NCBI GenBank assembly: GCA_032622095.1
Contig: CP136069.1
Location: 11,304,036-11,368,035, forward strand
Origin: Siphonodentalium dalli
Lineage: Eukaryota; Mollusca; Scaphopoda; Gadilida; Siphonodentaliidae
Length of the DNA: 64,000 nt
Reading direction: 5' to 3'
Position 1 is the first letter of the stretch; each line of letters opens with the position of its first letter. The notes below the pieces were generated by a model that had not been told where the DNA came from, did no database searches, and saw only the letters and a list, made by a program, of their open reading frames with translations. The position numbers and the translations under genes are program-made. This document shows positions 29,001 through 33,656 of the stretch, in pieces.

Positions 29001-29267
29001 GCAGGGGGATAACTCGGAATTTTTTTTATTGTAGCGGAAAAAGTCTCATTGTAGAGCTTTAAATTGTGTTTTTGGCAAATAAAGAAACCAAAAACAAACA
29101 TGTGACATATATCCACGAATTATTATTTTTGCAGAGTAAGGGGAATTTCTGGATTGAGGGTGGCGGACGCATCCATTATGCCATATGTCATCGCTGGTAA
29201 TACCCACGCGCCCACGATAATGATTGGGGAGAAGGCAGCCGACATGATTAAAGAAGACAACAAATGA
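1515..29267 (+). CDS. Gene A: complete 11-exon GMC flavin oxidoreductase
   Basis: GMC-family dehydrogenase/oxidase, probably FAD-dependent with an alcohol or sugar-type substrate; the substrate cannot be read from sequence. Coding exons: 1515-1653, 4861-5066, 9266-9455, 11022-11162, 14762-14883, 15819-15986, 18561-18714, 19545-19696, 25242-25431, 26170-26392, 29135-29267. They total 1818 nt, giving 605 residues plus TGA, a normal GMC length. All introns are GT-AG and all phases join. Residues ~5-19 are hydrophobic (signal peptide or anchor); VVGSGSGG (46-53) is the FAD dinucleotide motif, with acidic E72 in LLLEAG; signature 1 lies at ~122-146 (GKILGGTS) and signature 2 at ~299-313 ([12 protein letters not shown]); catalytic H540 (HPTSTCKMG) and H586 (GNTHAPT) are both present. 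ATG 1515 is the first Met after an in-frame TGA. A tail-to-tail paralog, gene B, begins its stop at 43046. Expression and the 5'UTR are unknown. Confidence 0.9.
1593..3091 (+). repeat. ~75-bp minisatellite built from the exon 1 end plus its 5' splice site, ~20 copies
   Basis: Each unit carries GGCGAACGAAGTGG, a CTATA..GCAACACATATTAACACGA block, the TACGACTATATCGTCG exon end, and then GTAAGT or GTGAGT. Copy 1 is exon 1 itself. Units alternate between type a (GGACTATAGC) and type b (GGGCTATATAGC), giving a ~150-bp dimeric higher-order period with one break near 2510-2590 and another near 2661-2737. Nearly all copies keep a strong 5' splice-site consensus; type b units break the exon reading frame with TAG. 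It lies in intron 1. Confidence 0.92.
3092..3611. repeat. Intron 1 segment with a fragment of the TTAAAGGTACTC element family
   Basis: From about 3138 to 3300 the sequence aligns with the 34804-35292 element: CAATTACTATTT, TTCGGGGGTAAA, ATTTGATTC.AGTCGAGGAA and the CAAAGCTCAGAG block. The rest of the stretch shows no gene or structure I recognise. Confidence 0.6.
3612..4045. mobile_element. Fold-back element with GTGACCCGCCATAT-type ends
   Basis: Left end ATGACCCGCCATATCAAATC and right end GATTTGATATGGCGGGTCAC are inverted. Inside is a long hairpin (about 3676-3740) formed by CCAATGCATTCTCTTATATA and its complement around a TCGACCATAGGTCG loop. The middle carries a second hairpin around the GAGCCCC/GGGGCTC blocks. 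No transposase frame; non-autonomous. Confidence 0.75.
4170..4235. repeat. Degraded copy of the CCAATGCATTCTC hairpin
   Basis: GCATGTGCCAGCGCATTATC and AGTATGCATTGACACAG retain the arms of the hairpin core seen at 3676-3740, but with many substitutions. The surrounding 4046-4600 sequence includes a diverged copy of a block also seen near 12960-13055 and 40850-40920 (TTTGCCTGGATTTATG). Confidence 0.5.
4610..4790. repeat. 77-bp tandem duplication derived from the hairpin element arm
   Basis: CCTAACAATATTTACCTGAA begins at 4633 and again at 4710, each copy followed by GTGCATTCTCTACTAGAGAC and GCATATATACGAGAATGCA. It is a tandem duplication of a hairpin-element arm, ending 70 bp before the exon 2 acceptor. 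Confidence 0.75.
4861..5066 (+). CDS. Gene A exon 2: FAD-binding Rossmann motif
   Basis: Acceptor CTAATATTTCCAG precedes 4861. With the last G of exon 1 it encodes V47-K115: [15 protein letters not shown], then LLLEAG and [10 protein letters not shown], which are the typical opening of GMC proteins (GxGxxG loop, then a strand ending in the ribose-binding acidic residue, then the DW.Y..PQ segment). The donor AAA|GTGAGG is phase 0. The purine tract starts only ~16 nt into the following intron. Confidence 0.9.
5083..8084 (+). repeat. 3-kb polypurine (GA)n tract with ~335-bp higher-order repeat
   Basis: The + strand is almost only G and A for ~3 kb. A marker block ACACAAACAGAGAGAG recurs at about 5520, 5850, 6185, 6658, 6998, 7329, 7666 and 8001, giving a period of ~330-340 bp with one longer interval (~473). 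A second block, GATATGCAAACATACAGAG, occurs near 5181 and 6316. The long Ser/Leu/Pro open frames on the other strand follow from the TC repeats and are not genes. It lies immediately downstream of exon 2's splice donor. Confidence 0.95.
8085..8704. other. Intron 2 segment, nothing recognised
   Basis: AT-rich single-copy-looking sequence between the GA tract and the 8705 duplicated block. I see no exon, since GMC phase continuity jumps from 5066 to 9266, and no element ends. Confidence 0.4.
8705..9050 (+). repeat. Diverged segmental repeat, copy 1 (copy 2 at 38793-39150)
   Basis: Shared blocks in the same order include GTGAAACACTC, GGTGATCAGATATAA, ATTGACAACACACA, ATTCTTATATAT, TGCGTCCCGAA, GGAGTGGTA and CACGCACCCGAACAAGT. 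Both copies lie on the + strand ~30 kb apart, one in gene A intron 2 and one in the spacer. Confidence 0.75.
9117..9142 (+). other. G-run cluster with G-quadruplex potential
   Basis: Four G runs (6, 5, 5 and 2) separated by single T bases, ~125 bp before the exon 3 acceptor on the transcribed-sense strand. Such a tract could fold in RNA or DNA; whether it does is not known. Confidence 0.45.
9266..9455 (+). CDS. Gene A exon 3: GMC signature 1
   Basis: Begins after CATTTCAG, phase 0, and ends AGG G|GTAAGT in phase 1. Encodes ~116-178: [16 protein letters not shown] is the GMC signature-1 region contacting FAD, followed by the VRG...DYDTWA and GWGY.DVLPYF segments typical of the family. Only this frame is open, and it joins exon 2 and exon 4 exactly. 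Confidence 0.92.
9530..10470. repeat. Duplicated minisatellite block in intron 3
   Basis: A ~38-44-bp unit (TTTAACATT....GTGAGTGCATCGTGTCTC, variable) repeats across about 9535-9870 and again about 10050-10310. Each run is followed by a similar ~180-bp unique segment with AACATTACACCCCATAACGT and CCCATTGTTCAGCAAGGTCA. The whole ~500-bp block is thus a direct duplication. Confidence 0.8.
10602..10661 (+). repeat. Duplicate of the exon 4 acceptor region
   Basis: TTCGGTGAGCT..A.AGATGAC, ATAGTTATATGTC, TGTTC and TTACAG align with 10969-11021, the sequence immediately upstream of exon 4. The copy keeps an acceptor-like TTACAG but has no exon 4 coding sequence after it. Confidence 0.7.
10870..10962. 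mobile_element. 93-bp fold-back element, copy 1
   Basis: GCAGAATGAGGTCCCCAGAG at the left and CTCATTCTGC at the right are arms of a ~31-bp inverted repeat (GGGTGAATTTAG / CTAAATTCACCC) around a loop with GCTAGTCCGC. A related copy is at 39455-39546. Too short to encode anything. Confidence 0.75.
11022..11162 (+). CDS. Gene A exon 4
   Basis: Acceptor CTTACAG, donor GAAG|GTATAT, phases 1 in and 1 out. Encodes ~179-225, including GNLHVS and [12 protein letters not shown], the region between the two GMC signature blocks that usually contains an amphipathic helix. Joined to exon 3 it makes KRGFHKQGG. Confidence 0.88.
11163..11611. other. Start of intron 4, nothing recognised
   Basis: AT-rich, no exon, no clear repeat ends. 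Ends where the long terminal inverted repeat of the next element begins. Confidence 0.4.
11612..12143. mobile_element. Best-preserved copy of the GTGACCCGCC fold-back element (~530 bp)
   Basis: Long inverted ends (TATTATCTTTACTATAACC outward, then AAGTAGGAATG, then ATATGTGACCCGCCATAT) meet the complementary right end finishing near 12143. Each arm holds a complete small hairpin (CCAATGCATTCTCTTATATA arms with a TCGACCATAGGTCG loop), and the middle holds a third inverted pair (GAGCCCC / GGGGCTC). The whole unit is a palindrome of palindromes without coding sequence. Confidence 0.82.
12215..12345. repeat. 46-bp tandem repeat, ~3 copies
   Basis: TTACCAATCTATC.CATGATA followed by TTCCCCGGTAGGTGACTGTA recurs three times. 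Non-coding, in intron 4. Confidence 0.75.
12567..12720 (+). mobile_element. Truncated tRNA-derived SINE
   Basis: Contains GGTTCGAAACC, an exact match to the Pol III B-box pattern, followed by a body that aligns with the longer copy at 55640-55950 (GCTGACGAAGCTGG, then GCGCAGAT.C.TGATC, GGTAAT, TTCGT). The 5' A-box part is missing or diverged. Confidence 0.65.
12730..13069. repeat. Dispersed repeat carrying a 90-codon chance frame
   Basis: This stretch aligns loosely with 40400-40480 plus 40790-40925 and partly with 4434-4515 (CCAGATAGATCCA, TTTATGCAAAAC). The open frame starting at 12797 is not preserved in the other copies, so I treat it as a repeat and not as a gene. Confidence 0.55.
13073..13161 (+). 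repeat. Duplicate of the exon 5 acceptor-flanking region
   Basis: GCGCTACTG.TTTTGAAATG, TTCAATACGAGAGCGGGCAT and TTTTCTGGATTTAAATTG match 14664-14749, which ends about a dozen bases before exon 5. The two copies are ~1.6 kb apart with fold-back elements and a 29-bp array between them. Confidence 0.8.
13225..13375. repeat. 31-bp tandem repeat of a fold-back element terminus, 5 copies
   Basis: GAAATCCAGTCGTAAGTCGG followed by ACCCGCCATAT is repeated about five times. It is the end sequence of the GTGACCCGCC fold-back family, so this is an amplified element terminus. It abuts the hairpin at 13390-13455. Confidence 0.85.
13376..14235. mobile_element. Cluster of nested GTGACCCGCC fold-back element copies
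   Basis: At least two partial copies follow one another: CCAATGCATTCTC hairpins at 13390-13455 and 13600-13665, a fresh GTGACCCGCCATATC start at 13685, and GAGCCCC/GGGGCTC pairs near 13850-13910 and 14085-14145. Orientation switches show insertions into one another. AT-rich linkers make short chance frames only. Confidence 0.7.
14475..14690. repeat. 29-bp minisatellite, ~8 copies
   Basis: GTGTGAGTACATGGGGAGGC followed by AGGCATTAT repeats with few changes until ~70 bp before exon 5. It merges into the duplicated exon 5 acceptor-flanking block. Confidence 0.88.
14762..14883 (+). CDS. Gene A exon 5
   Basis: Acceptor ACGTATTTCAG, donor AAG|GTGAAT; phase 1 in, 0 out. Encodes 226-266: [20 protein letters not shown] then [13 protein letters not shown]. 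This is the family's G.R..T..AFLRPA..R.NL segment leading to the substrate-side domain. The correct frame is only recovered when the exon 4 phase is carried over. Confidence 0.9.
15080..15322. repeat. Partial TTAAAGGTACTC-family element
   Basis: Matches the right half of 34804-35292: TTATCCATC, AATAACAAACTTCAA.AATC, CTGAGCTTTGATGG, TACCCCCGAAGCCAAAGAAA, ending ATTGAGTACCTTTAA. The left end is absent. Confidence 0.7.
15323..15818. repeat. Intron 5 tail with a loose ~60-bp repeat
   Basis: TGTCATAT.TTACGCATTGGAAG and GAATTCATAATCA recur about four times between 15430 and 15640. The remainder up to the exon 6 acceptor shows nothing recognisable. Confidence 0.6.
15819..15986 (+). CDS. Gene A exon 6: GMC signature 2
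   Basis: Acceptor CTTCATTGTAG, donor AAC|GTGAGT, phase 0 both sides, 56 codons (267-322). Contains [20 protein letters not shown], the GMC signature-2 region; [12 protein letters not shown] keeps the Ser-Pro pair expected by the pattern. Gene B has an exon of identical length at 63705-63872. Confidence 0.95.
16316..16792. mobile_element. TTAA-flanked non-autonomous element with a nested hairpin
   Basis: Begins TTAACCCTTTCATTGCCAGG and ends CCTGGCACTGAAAGTG, inverted with a mutated right TTAA. TTAA target sites plus CCCT-type ends are the hallmark of piggyBac-like elements. Inside is one CCAATGCATTCTC hairpin (16369-16438). No transposase frame. Confidence 0.7.
16793..17587. other. Intron 6 single-copy stretch, homologous to gene B intron
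   Basis: No exon or element ends. Much of it matches gene B's intron (62150-63130) in inverted orientation, for example the ACGGTTGGGTCAAACC / GGTTTGACCCAA block, showing that the inverted duplication includes introns. Confidence 0.6.
17588..17960 (+). repeat. 27-bp minisatellite, ~14 near-identical copies
   Basis: AAATATATACCTGGATGTTA followed by CAACGTG is repeated head to tail with almost no divergence. As 27 is divisible by 3, it leaves open frames in every unit, which are artefacts. The homologous site in gene B (about 62095-62140) has only a few short TACAACGG-like units, so the array arose or expanded in copy A only. Confidence 0.95.
17961..18440. other. Intron 6 continuation, homologous to gene B
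   Basis: Aligns inverted with about 61560-62080 of gene B (GGCATTTCTCTCAT, CAAACAAAAC, ATATACATGTAAGTTC and other blocks). No exon. Confidence 0.5.
18441..18560 (+). repeat. Duplicated acceptor-like motif before exon 7
   Basis: CGATGGCATATTTCCAAATC (18466) and CGATGGCATATTTTCAGATC (18543) are two copies ~77 bp apart; the second is the true exon 7 acceptor. Gene B has the same pair, and there the upstream copy reads TATTTCCAGATGCC, also acceptor-like, so the pair predates the gene duplication. Confidence 0.7.
18561..18714 (+). CDS. Gene A exon 7
   Basis: Acceptor CATATTTTCAG, donor TCAG|GTGGGT; phase 0 in, 1 out. Encodes 323-373: [20 protein letters not shown] is the family's conserved V..LPVG.NLQDH segment after signature 2. 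Gene B's counterpart at 61253-61406 has the same 154-nt length. Confidence 0.94.
18764..19008. mobile_element. TTAA-type fold-back element (245 bp)
   Basis: Left AACCCTTTGAGTGCCAGGGG and right CCTGGGACTCAAAGGGTTAA are inverted. It contains one CCAATGCATTCTC hairpin (about 18889-18958). The left TTAA is ATAA here. Same family as 16316-16792. Confidence 0.72.
19545..19696 (+). CDS. Gene A exon 8: PDIQ-type segment
   Basis: Acceptor CCATTGCACAG, donor GAACAG|GTGTGT; phase 1 in, 0 out. Encodes 374-424, [20 protein letters not shown] and then SSDIQVIQ, the position where GMC proteins carry the PDIQ motif, ending HFFNYDEQ. Gene B's counterpart is 60119-60270 with equal length. Confidence 0.93.
19626..20003 (+). 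repeat. Tandem copies of the exon 8 end plus its 5' splice site
   Basis: The exon 8 end (CATCCATGGGAACATAACCA ... GAACAGGTGTGT) and ~45 bp of intron recur at about 19738, 19824 and 19905, with a cut copy ending at 20003. Copies alternate between CACTTCTTCAACTATGACG and CACTGCCTCAATTATAACG versions, so the duplication unit is a ~165-bp pair. Each keeps the donor GAACAG|GTGTGT. Confidence 0.9.
20004..22188. mobile_element. 2.2-kb element with TAGTGTGGTCG ends and TAA target duplication
   Basis: Terminal inverted repeats start TAGTGTGGTCGTTG and end CAACGACCACACTA; arms of about 200-280 bp align with indels (CCAATTTATT / AATAAATTGG, AAGATGGCGTCC / GGACGCCATCTTGG). TAA flanks both sides (20001-20003, 22189-22191). 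A 3-bp target duplication fits PIF/Harbinger-like transposons. The interior (about 20290-21820) has no transposase-like frame, so it is non-autonomous. It split a duplicated exon 8 end. Confidence 0.8.
22189..22275 (+). pseudogene. Right half of the split exon 8 duplicate
   Basis: AACCACTTCTTCAATTATGA then TGCACAGGTGCG continues the copy broken at 20003. The following ~45 bp (TTCTTAAAATGTGTTTATAT) match gene B's intron after exon 8', so this copy retains the ancestral intron start. Confidence 0.8.
22276..22505. repeat. 33-bp minisatellite, ~7 copies
   Basis: GTAACCATTATAGGTGAGTG followed by GGTATCTGACCAG repeats with small changes. Length divisible by 3 creates an artefact frame on the other strand. 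Confidence 0.88.
22529..23345. repeat. 37-bp satellite, 22 copies, derived from a TTAA-element end
   Basis: Unit ATGCTGCACCAGCGCAGCTC followed by CCGTCATGAAAGGGTAA. Variant tails (ATAATTC, ATAACTA, AGGGTAA, AGGGTAA) recur in that order, making a ~148-bp tetrameric higher-order repeat with one trimer. The unit is the reverse complement of the element terminus at 63920 (TTAACCTTTCATGGCGGGAG...). Confidence 0.92.
23346..23692. other. Intron 8 stretch homologous to gene B intron 8'
   Basis: Blocks such as ATACATTGATTCATGT and AACATATGGGATACGAAA match 59780-59980 on the opposite strand. No exon. Confidence 0.55.
23693..24231. mobile_element. 539-bp element with CAGGTCAGGCACA ends and AATAT target duplication
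   Basis: Left CAGGTCAGGCACATC and right TGTGCCTGACCTG are inverted; subterminal CCACTATTATAGTGATAT and CCACTATAATAGTGG pairs extend the palindrome. AATAT is found on both sides (23688-23692 and 24232-24236). No open frame; non-autonomous. A 5'-intact, 3'-truncated copy is at 27505-27885 and an end fragment at 25997-26060. Superfamily not assigned. Confidence 0.8.
24237..24275 (+). pseudogene. Another fragment of the exon 8 end
   Basis: AGCCACTTCATCAATGATGA then CGAACAGGTGTG repeats the exon 8 end and donor directly after the right target duplication of the 539-bp element. A fifth or sixth partial copy of this junction in the intron. Confidence 0.7.
24276..25009. other. Intron 8 stretch, nothing recognised
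   Basis: AT-rich; no element ends found and no conserved frame. Confidence 0.4.
25010..25225 (+). other. Conserved intron block just before exon 9 (possible ghost exon)
   Basis: Strongly similar to gene B positions ~59436-59650 (TCTTCGTCTAGCCCAGACTA, AATGTT.TCCACGA, AAAAAGGATGACATT, TTGAGCTGCATATA). One frame is open through both copies ([10 protein letters not shown]) despite a net 12-nt length difference. Exon 8 and exon 9 join in phase without it, and GMC proteins have no such insert, so I take it as duplicated intron; an alternative exon is not excluded. Confidence 0.5.
25242..25431 (+). CDS. Gene A exon 9: GMC C-terminal domain start
   Basis: Acceptor CTTTCATCCAG, donor GCAG|GTGAGC; phase 0 in, 1 out. 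Encodes 425-487, including [20 protein letters not shown] and [13 protein letters not shown], the family's L.P.S.G.I.L.S.DP...P.I.P.Y motif of the C-terminal oxidoreductase domain. Only 5 of 64 residues differ from gene B's exon. Confidence 0.95.
25432..26169. other. Intron 9 of gene A
   Basis: 738 bp, AT-rich; holds the right-end fragment of the CAGGTCAGG element family (about 25997-26060, CCACTATAATAGTGGAATTC). The equivalent intron in gene B is over 10 kb because of insertions. Confidence 0.6.
26170..26392 (+). CDS. Gene A exon 10: catalytic histidine
   Basis: Acceptor GTTTGCAG, donor CTAAG|GTATGA; phase 1 in, 2 out, 223 nt. Encodes 488-561 and contains [11 protein letters not shown], the GMC H-P-x-x-T-C-x-M-G active-site motif; H540 is the presumed base. 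The Ser at the usual small-residue position before Thr is a mild variation shared with gene [12 protein letters not shown] fits the preceding helix. Confidence 0.95.
26576..26941. mobile_element. TTAACCACAGCAGAA fold-back element (366 bp)
   Basis: Starts TTAACCACAGCAGAATTATG and ends ATTCTGTTGTGGTTAA with TTAA at both outer ends; TCAGGATTTAGTCGGAAATA pairs with CATTTCCGACTAAATTC. A shorter copy is at 33511-33656. Inside lies a second TTAA-type end at ~26755 (TTAATCCTTTCATGACGGGA). Confidence 0.78.
27086..27310 (+). repeat. Direct duplication of ~120 bp in intron 10
   Basis: CTCATATAATTACATTGGGA, GTCAAACCCAGTT, TTTAATTTTTATATTCCGCT and TCAACATAAATTT occur twice, about 124 bp apart. Gene B's intron (48090-48240) has the single-copy counterpart on the other strand, so the doubling is specific to A. 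Confidence 0.75.
27505..27885 (+). mobile_element. Truncated second copy of the CAGGTCAGG element
   Basis: Starts CAGGTCAGGTACATCCTGGA and follows 23693-24075 (CGGGATTAGAAGACGGCGCA, TACCAGTGCACAGCCAAATG, TTGCGCCAGCTTT) with many substitutions; the right terminal repeat is missing. Confidence 0.75.
27886..29134. other. Remainder of intron 10
   Basis: No exon. The block at about 28370-28440 (CATGAACGTAGTGCGTA, AATCTGCGAAAGCGGTCATG) has a diverged counterpart at 35850-35915. TTTCAGCGTTGACTGCA is duplicated near 28130-28160. Confidence 0.5.
29135..29267 (+). CDS. Gene A exon 11: C-terminus and second active-site histidine
   Basis: Acceptor TTATTTTTGCAG; the AG + A split codon restores Arg. Encodes 562-605 and [14 protein letters not shown] and [19 protein letters not shown], the invariable GMC C-terminal motif. 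H586 sits where the family has the second catalytic His or Asn. The sequence after the stop stays similar to that after gene B's stop for about 25 bp. Confidence 0.95.
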
Positions 29268-29770
29268 CGTCACACTGCAAATACAACAGTGGTTGTGATT
29301 GCAGAAAAGAAACATCATTCCAGATGCGTTCAGGGTTTTATCCAAATTTATGTGAAACCATCTGAACGTTTTGTTTTGAGCGTAGTGTGTAATATAACAC
29401 GCTTGGGGATACCCTACATGTTTGGTACTGAATTTCGTACGCATTTAGGGGATATAGAAACTGAACAGAATGGGGAAATAACTAAAACAATATTAACTTG
29501 AGACTATTGATGCTTCCCAGATTATGAGTACTTCAAAGCGTGATAGCTGGTGCCACACAACATTATTTTAAAAGTTGTAATCTCAATCAAACATATTTTA
29601 TTATTCTAAGATGACTAACATTCCTGTCCAACTTCGCGGGAAAATAATAATATAGTTTTATTAATAGAAACTTTTATTTACTAATCACTCGAACCCAACA
29701 TTACTGTTTTACTTAACTTTACAATTAATACAAACAAGTTCAGGGTAATAAACATATCAAAATAAAATAA
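29268..29770. other. Gene A 3' flank
   Basis: Likely 3'UTR and downstream DNA. The first canonical AATAAA I see is at 29747-29752. No further coding exon is needed. Bases 29268-29292 resemble the gene B 3' flank, and 29390-29440 may also. Confidence 0.5.
29747..29752 (+). promoter_or_regulatory. Candidate poly(A) signal of gene A
   Basis: AATAAA 480 bp after the stop. Chance occurrence is quite possible in this AT-rich sequence. Confidence 0.3.
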
Positions 29771-30085
29771 CTTCTTGGTCAATCAAGATGTCATGTGATT
29801 GCATTAAATGTCACTGATTGGCGAATCACACTTTAAGATACAATGTGATGATATTAAACGTCACTGGTTGGTGAATCACACTTTAAGATGCAATCTGATT
29901 GTATTAAACGTCACCGATTGGTGAATCACACGTTAATATGTCATATGATGATATTAACCGTCACTGATTGGCGAATCACACTTTATGATTAAATGTGATG
30001 ATATTAAACGCCACTGATTGGTAAATCACACTTTAAGATGCAATGCGATTGTATTAAACTTCACCGACTGTTGAACCACGCGTCA
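29771..30085. repeat. ~52-bp tandem repeat, 6 copies
   Basis: GATATTAAACGTCACTGATT followed by GGTGAATCACACTTTAAGAT recurs six times with moderate divergence, starting the spacer between the two genes. Confidence 0.88.
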
Positions 30086-30107
30086 ATATTTTCTCATGAT
30101 GCTTTTT

Positions 30108-31170
30108 TTAACAATCGAAGTTTTTCTCAGAAAGCTTTTGAAGTTTTTGAAGTTTTTCTCAGGATGCGTTTTAACATTTGAAGTTTTTCTCAGGATGCTT
30201 TTTTAACATTTGAAGTTTTTCTCAGGATGCATTTTAACATTTGAAGTTTTTCTCAGGATGCATTTTAACATTTGAAGTTTTTCTCAGGATGCATTTTAAC
30301 ATTTGAAGTTTTTCTCAGGATGCTTTTTAACATTTGATGTTTTTATCAAGAAGCTTTTTAATATTTGATGTTTTTCTCAGGATGCTTGTTAACATTTGAT
30401 GTTTTTATCAGGATGCTTTTTAACATTCGAAGTTTTTCTCAGGATGCTTGTTAACATTTGAAGTTTTTCTCAGGATGCTTTTTTAACATTTGAAGTTTTT
30501 CTCAGGAAGCTTTTTAACATTTGATGTTTTTATCAAGAAGCTTTTTAATATTTGATGTTTTTCTCAGGATGCTTGTTAACATTTGAAGTTTTTCTCAGGA
30601 TGCTTTTTTAACATTTGATGTTTTTCTCCGGATTCTTGTTAACATTTGAAGTTTTTCTGAGGATGCATTTTATCATTTTATATTTTTCTCTGGAAGCTTT
30701 TTAACATTTGAAGTTTTTCTCAGGATGCTTTTTAACATTCGAAGTTTTTCTCGGGCTGCTTTTTAACATTTGAAGTTTTTCTGAGGATGCTTTTATAACA
30801 TTTGAAGTTTTTCTCAGAATGCCTTTTAAACCATTGAAGTTTTTCTCAGGAAGCTTTTTAACATTTGATGTTTTTCACAAGATGCGTTTTCACATTTGAA
30901 ATATTTCTCGGGATGCTTTTATAACATTTGAAATTTTTCTCAGGATGTTTTTTAACATATGAAGTTTTTCGCAGGATGATTTTTAACATTCGAAGTTATT
31001 CTCAGGATGCTTTCTTAACATTTTAAGTTTTTCTCAGGATGGTTTTTAACATTCGATGTTTTTCTCAGGATGATTTTTAACATTTTAAGTTTTCTCAGGA
31101 TGCTTTTTAACATTCGATGTTTTTCTCAGGAAGCTTTTTAACATTCGATATTTTTCTCAGGAAGCTTTTT
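30108..31170 (+). repeat. 31-bp satellite array 1, ~34 copies
   Basis: AAGTTTTTCTCAGGATGCTT followed by TTTAACATTTG, with GAAGC/GATGC and TTTGAAG/TTCGATG variants. The same satellite in the same orientation recurs at 36490-38230. Confidence 0.93.
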
Positions 31171-31594
31171 AAAGTCGTCGTCGCGAAAATTCTCAATATA
31201 TGTTCATTTATTCATATTTGTATTAAGTTATGCACACTTATGTAAGAAAACAAGCCCCCGCTGTCTGAAAGATACGAGTGTTTACGACTGTGTGTGTCTG
31301 GATGATAGCCTGATGCCTCACCTCATTATCTATTTTGACGGAAACAGTTATTTGCGAGAAAGCGTGTGACGTATTAAAGGACCTTGGGTATTTCCCACAG
31401 AATGGCTGACACTGACAGAATTGTTTTTTGCGATCTGATTGTTCCTCGTCTGATTCGTTAGCAGAAGACACTTTAAATTTGACAACGGGAGCGTACATGC
31501 ACGAGCCGGAATTACCACAAAATTACCATGGTGTGAGACCACCAAACGATCCAGACCTTGGATGGCGAAGAGATGAAAATCGCGTACGCAAATG

Positions 31595-33290
31595 GTGAGT
31601 CACTGAGCGTCTCTTATTAAAAATATCGCGGTCACTGGCAAAACATGTGAAAATAAAAATGATGTAAATACTAGCTAAAAGTAAAACCCCGTCTATACGA
31701 GCGGACATGTGTAATAATCATTACGCATACTCAATACATCGAAATATGAAATATAATTCAAGGAAAAGTTGTGTGTCTGCCGAAATGTTAGTCTAAAAAT
31801 ATAATAGTAAACATGTCAATTTTTTGATTTTTTATGTATTGAAATTCTGGACTCGACCACTGCCAGTCCATGGCAGCTCACGGATTGACATTGGATTCAG
31901 CTATTAGTATCAGTACTATCACAATCAGAGACAGTGTTTGCAGTAACTTTGCACTGGCTAAAATAATAAATAATAATTTGCCAAAAATTAGCTAACTCTT
32001 GATTTGTGACATTGTCCAAGAAAGTTGAATATTCAATATGTTAATTGTTATCTCGACACATCTTGAGATCCTGACATGCGCATCTCAAGCTCTGAACATG
32101 TTACCAGTATCTCGCGATATTATCTTGAGATCTCTGCATATGTTCTTGAGATCTTGCCGTATGATCTCGAGAAAATATGTTAATATCTCAAGATTCTTTT
32201 CTCGAAATCTCGAGAGTCGAGATATAATCTTGGTGGGGATATTTTCTATAACAGTAGATGGTACATTGTATATCATTTTGAAGACAGATTCATTGTGGTC
32301 CAAGTGCGATGATTAATCATATTCATGGGTTCACATGACTGTCGGGGTACTATACATGTACATGTAGTATGTCTTTTGAATGAAAATTTGTTACGGTACT
32401 GGTATAGAAGAGCAACAGGAGGTATCTCGGATTCTCTGTCCAAACCAGCATCAACCCAACCAATTTCCCAAGCTGTTGTGGACTGAGAAGACTTGGTCTA
32501 TACATGCCAATGTATGCTATTTCTGAATATATAGTCATGAAACGGAAAGAAATTAACTTTCCAAGAAAAAGTTGTTTGAGTCAGTATTTGGGGCAAGAGA
32601 AAGATACCCGTGTTTATTATCGCCCCCACTCCCCAACCGAGCAGCTACTTATGACAAAAATGAATTTATTATTTTATAAGTTGCTTATTTTGCTTCATAC
32701 ACTCATGAAAAGGCGAGAGATACTCAAGCCTCGGTATTCCCCCCTCCCACCCTAAACCCTGACTCAATGAAATTGTTCTCGATTAATTTTAATTTCTCGC
32801 CATTTCATGACTATATAAAGCGATATACCGGTACATGTATGTGATAAATAATAAGATATTTATGTCTCATATGCAGCTGCTGGTTTCTTTTGGGGGGGGG
32901 GATATTCAGTCATGTGTAATTTCTCCCCAGCCCAAATCCTGACTCAATCAAAATTTTAATGGATATATAGCATTATAGGGCAATATAAGCAATAACATAA
33001 TTAGTTTATTTTTGTCATATACTCTTATGTAGATGCTGGGTGTGGGGGATATTCAGACCTGGGTATCTAATTCCCCCCTCTCCACCCAAACCCTGACTCA
33101 AACAACTTGTAACATGTTAATTTATCGCCATTTAATGACTATAACATAAACATAAATAAGCAATAAATTAATACGTGTACATTTATATTTTGTCGTATGT
33201 TGAATTCTCGGTGGGTGTGAGCATTTCACAGACTGAAAATAGTATAAAGGGGGGATGCACTGGGGGAGATATCATGTACACAGGTAAACA
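31595..33290. repeat. Intron-like stretch with a diverged ~200-350-bp repeat
   Basis: At 32040-32230 there is a block rich in ATCTCGAGA / ATCTTGAGAT palindromes. From about 32530 the order 'TCATGAAA.GG.AAGAAATTAA, CCCTGACTCAA, GCTTATTTTGCTT' recurs in diverged form near 32690-32860, 32920-33000 and 33050-33170, with relatives at 34660-34800 and 35300-35460. No gene. Confidence 0.55.
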
Positions 33291-33510
33291 AACTACTATA
33301 GTATAAGCTGTGAATCGTTAAAACAGGATATTAACAAAACTGGATAATGAAATAGATACCTCGTAAACAATTCTGCAGGTATAACTTCTGATAACAAATT
33401 TGTGCGGAACTTATCCAAGATGCATGTATCCATGAGAACAAGTGGACGGACAGACGCATGCCCACTGTCATTCATCAGAACATACAGCAATGACCTAAAC
33501 ATTCAACCCC

Positions 33511-33656
33511 TTAACCACAGCAGAACAGTGGGTAACTTTTCAGGATTTAGTCCGAAATATGACTTGTTACCATTCATGAGAGCTTTCCGATGAATTTCCA
33601 CAAGCCATATTTCCAACTGAATCCTGAAACTATACCTATAATTCTGATGTGGTTAA
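33511..33656. mobile_element. Short TTAACCACAGCAGAA fold-back element (146 bp)
   Basis: TTAACCACAGCAGAACAGTG at left, ATTCTGATGTGGTTAA at right, both ending in TTAA; inner arms TTTCAGGATTTAGTCC / TGAATCCTGAAA. It lies in the intron of the broken P2X7-like gene, about 130 bp before its second piece. Confidence 0.8.
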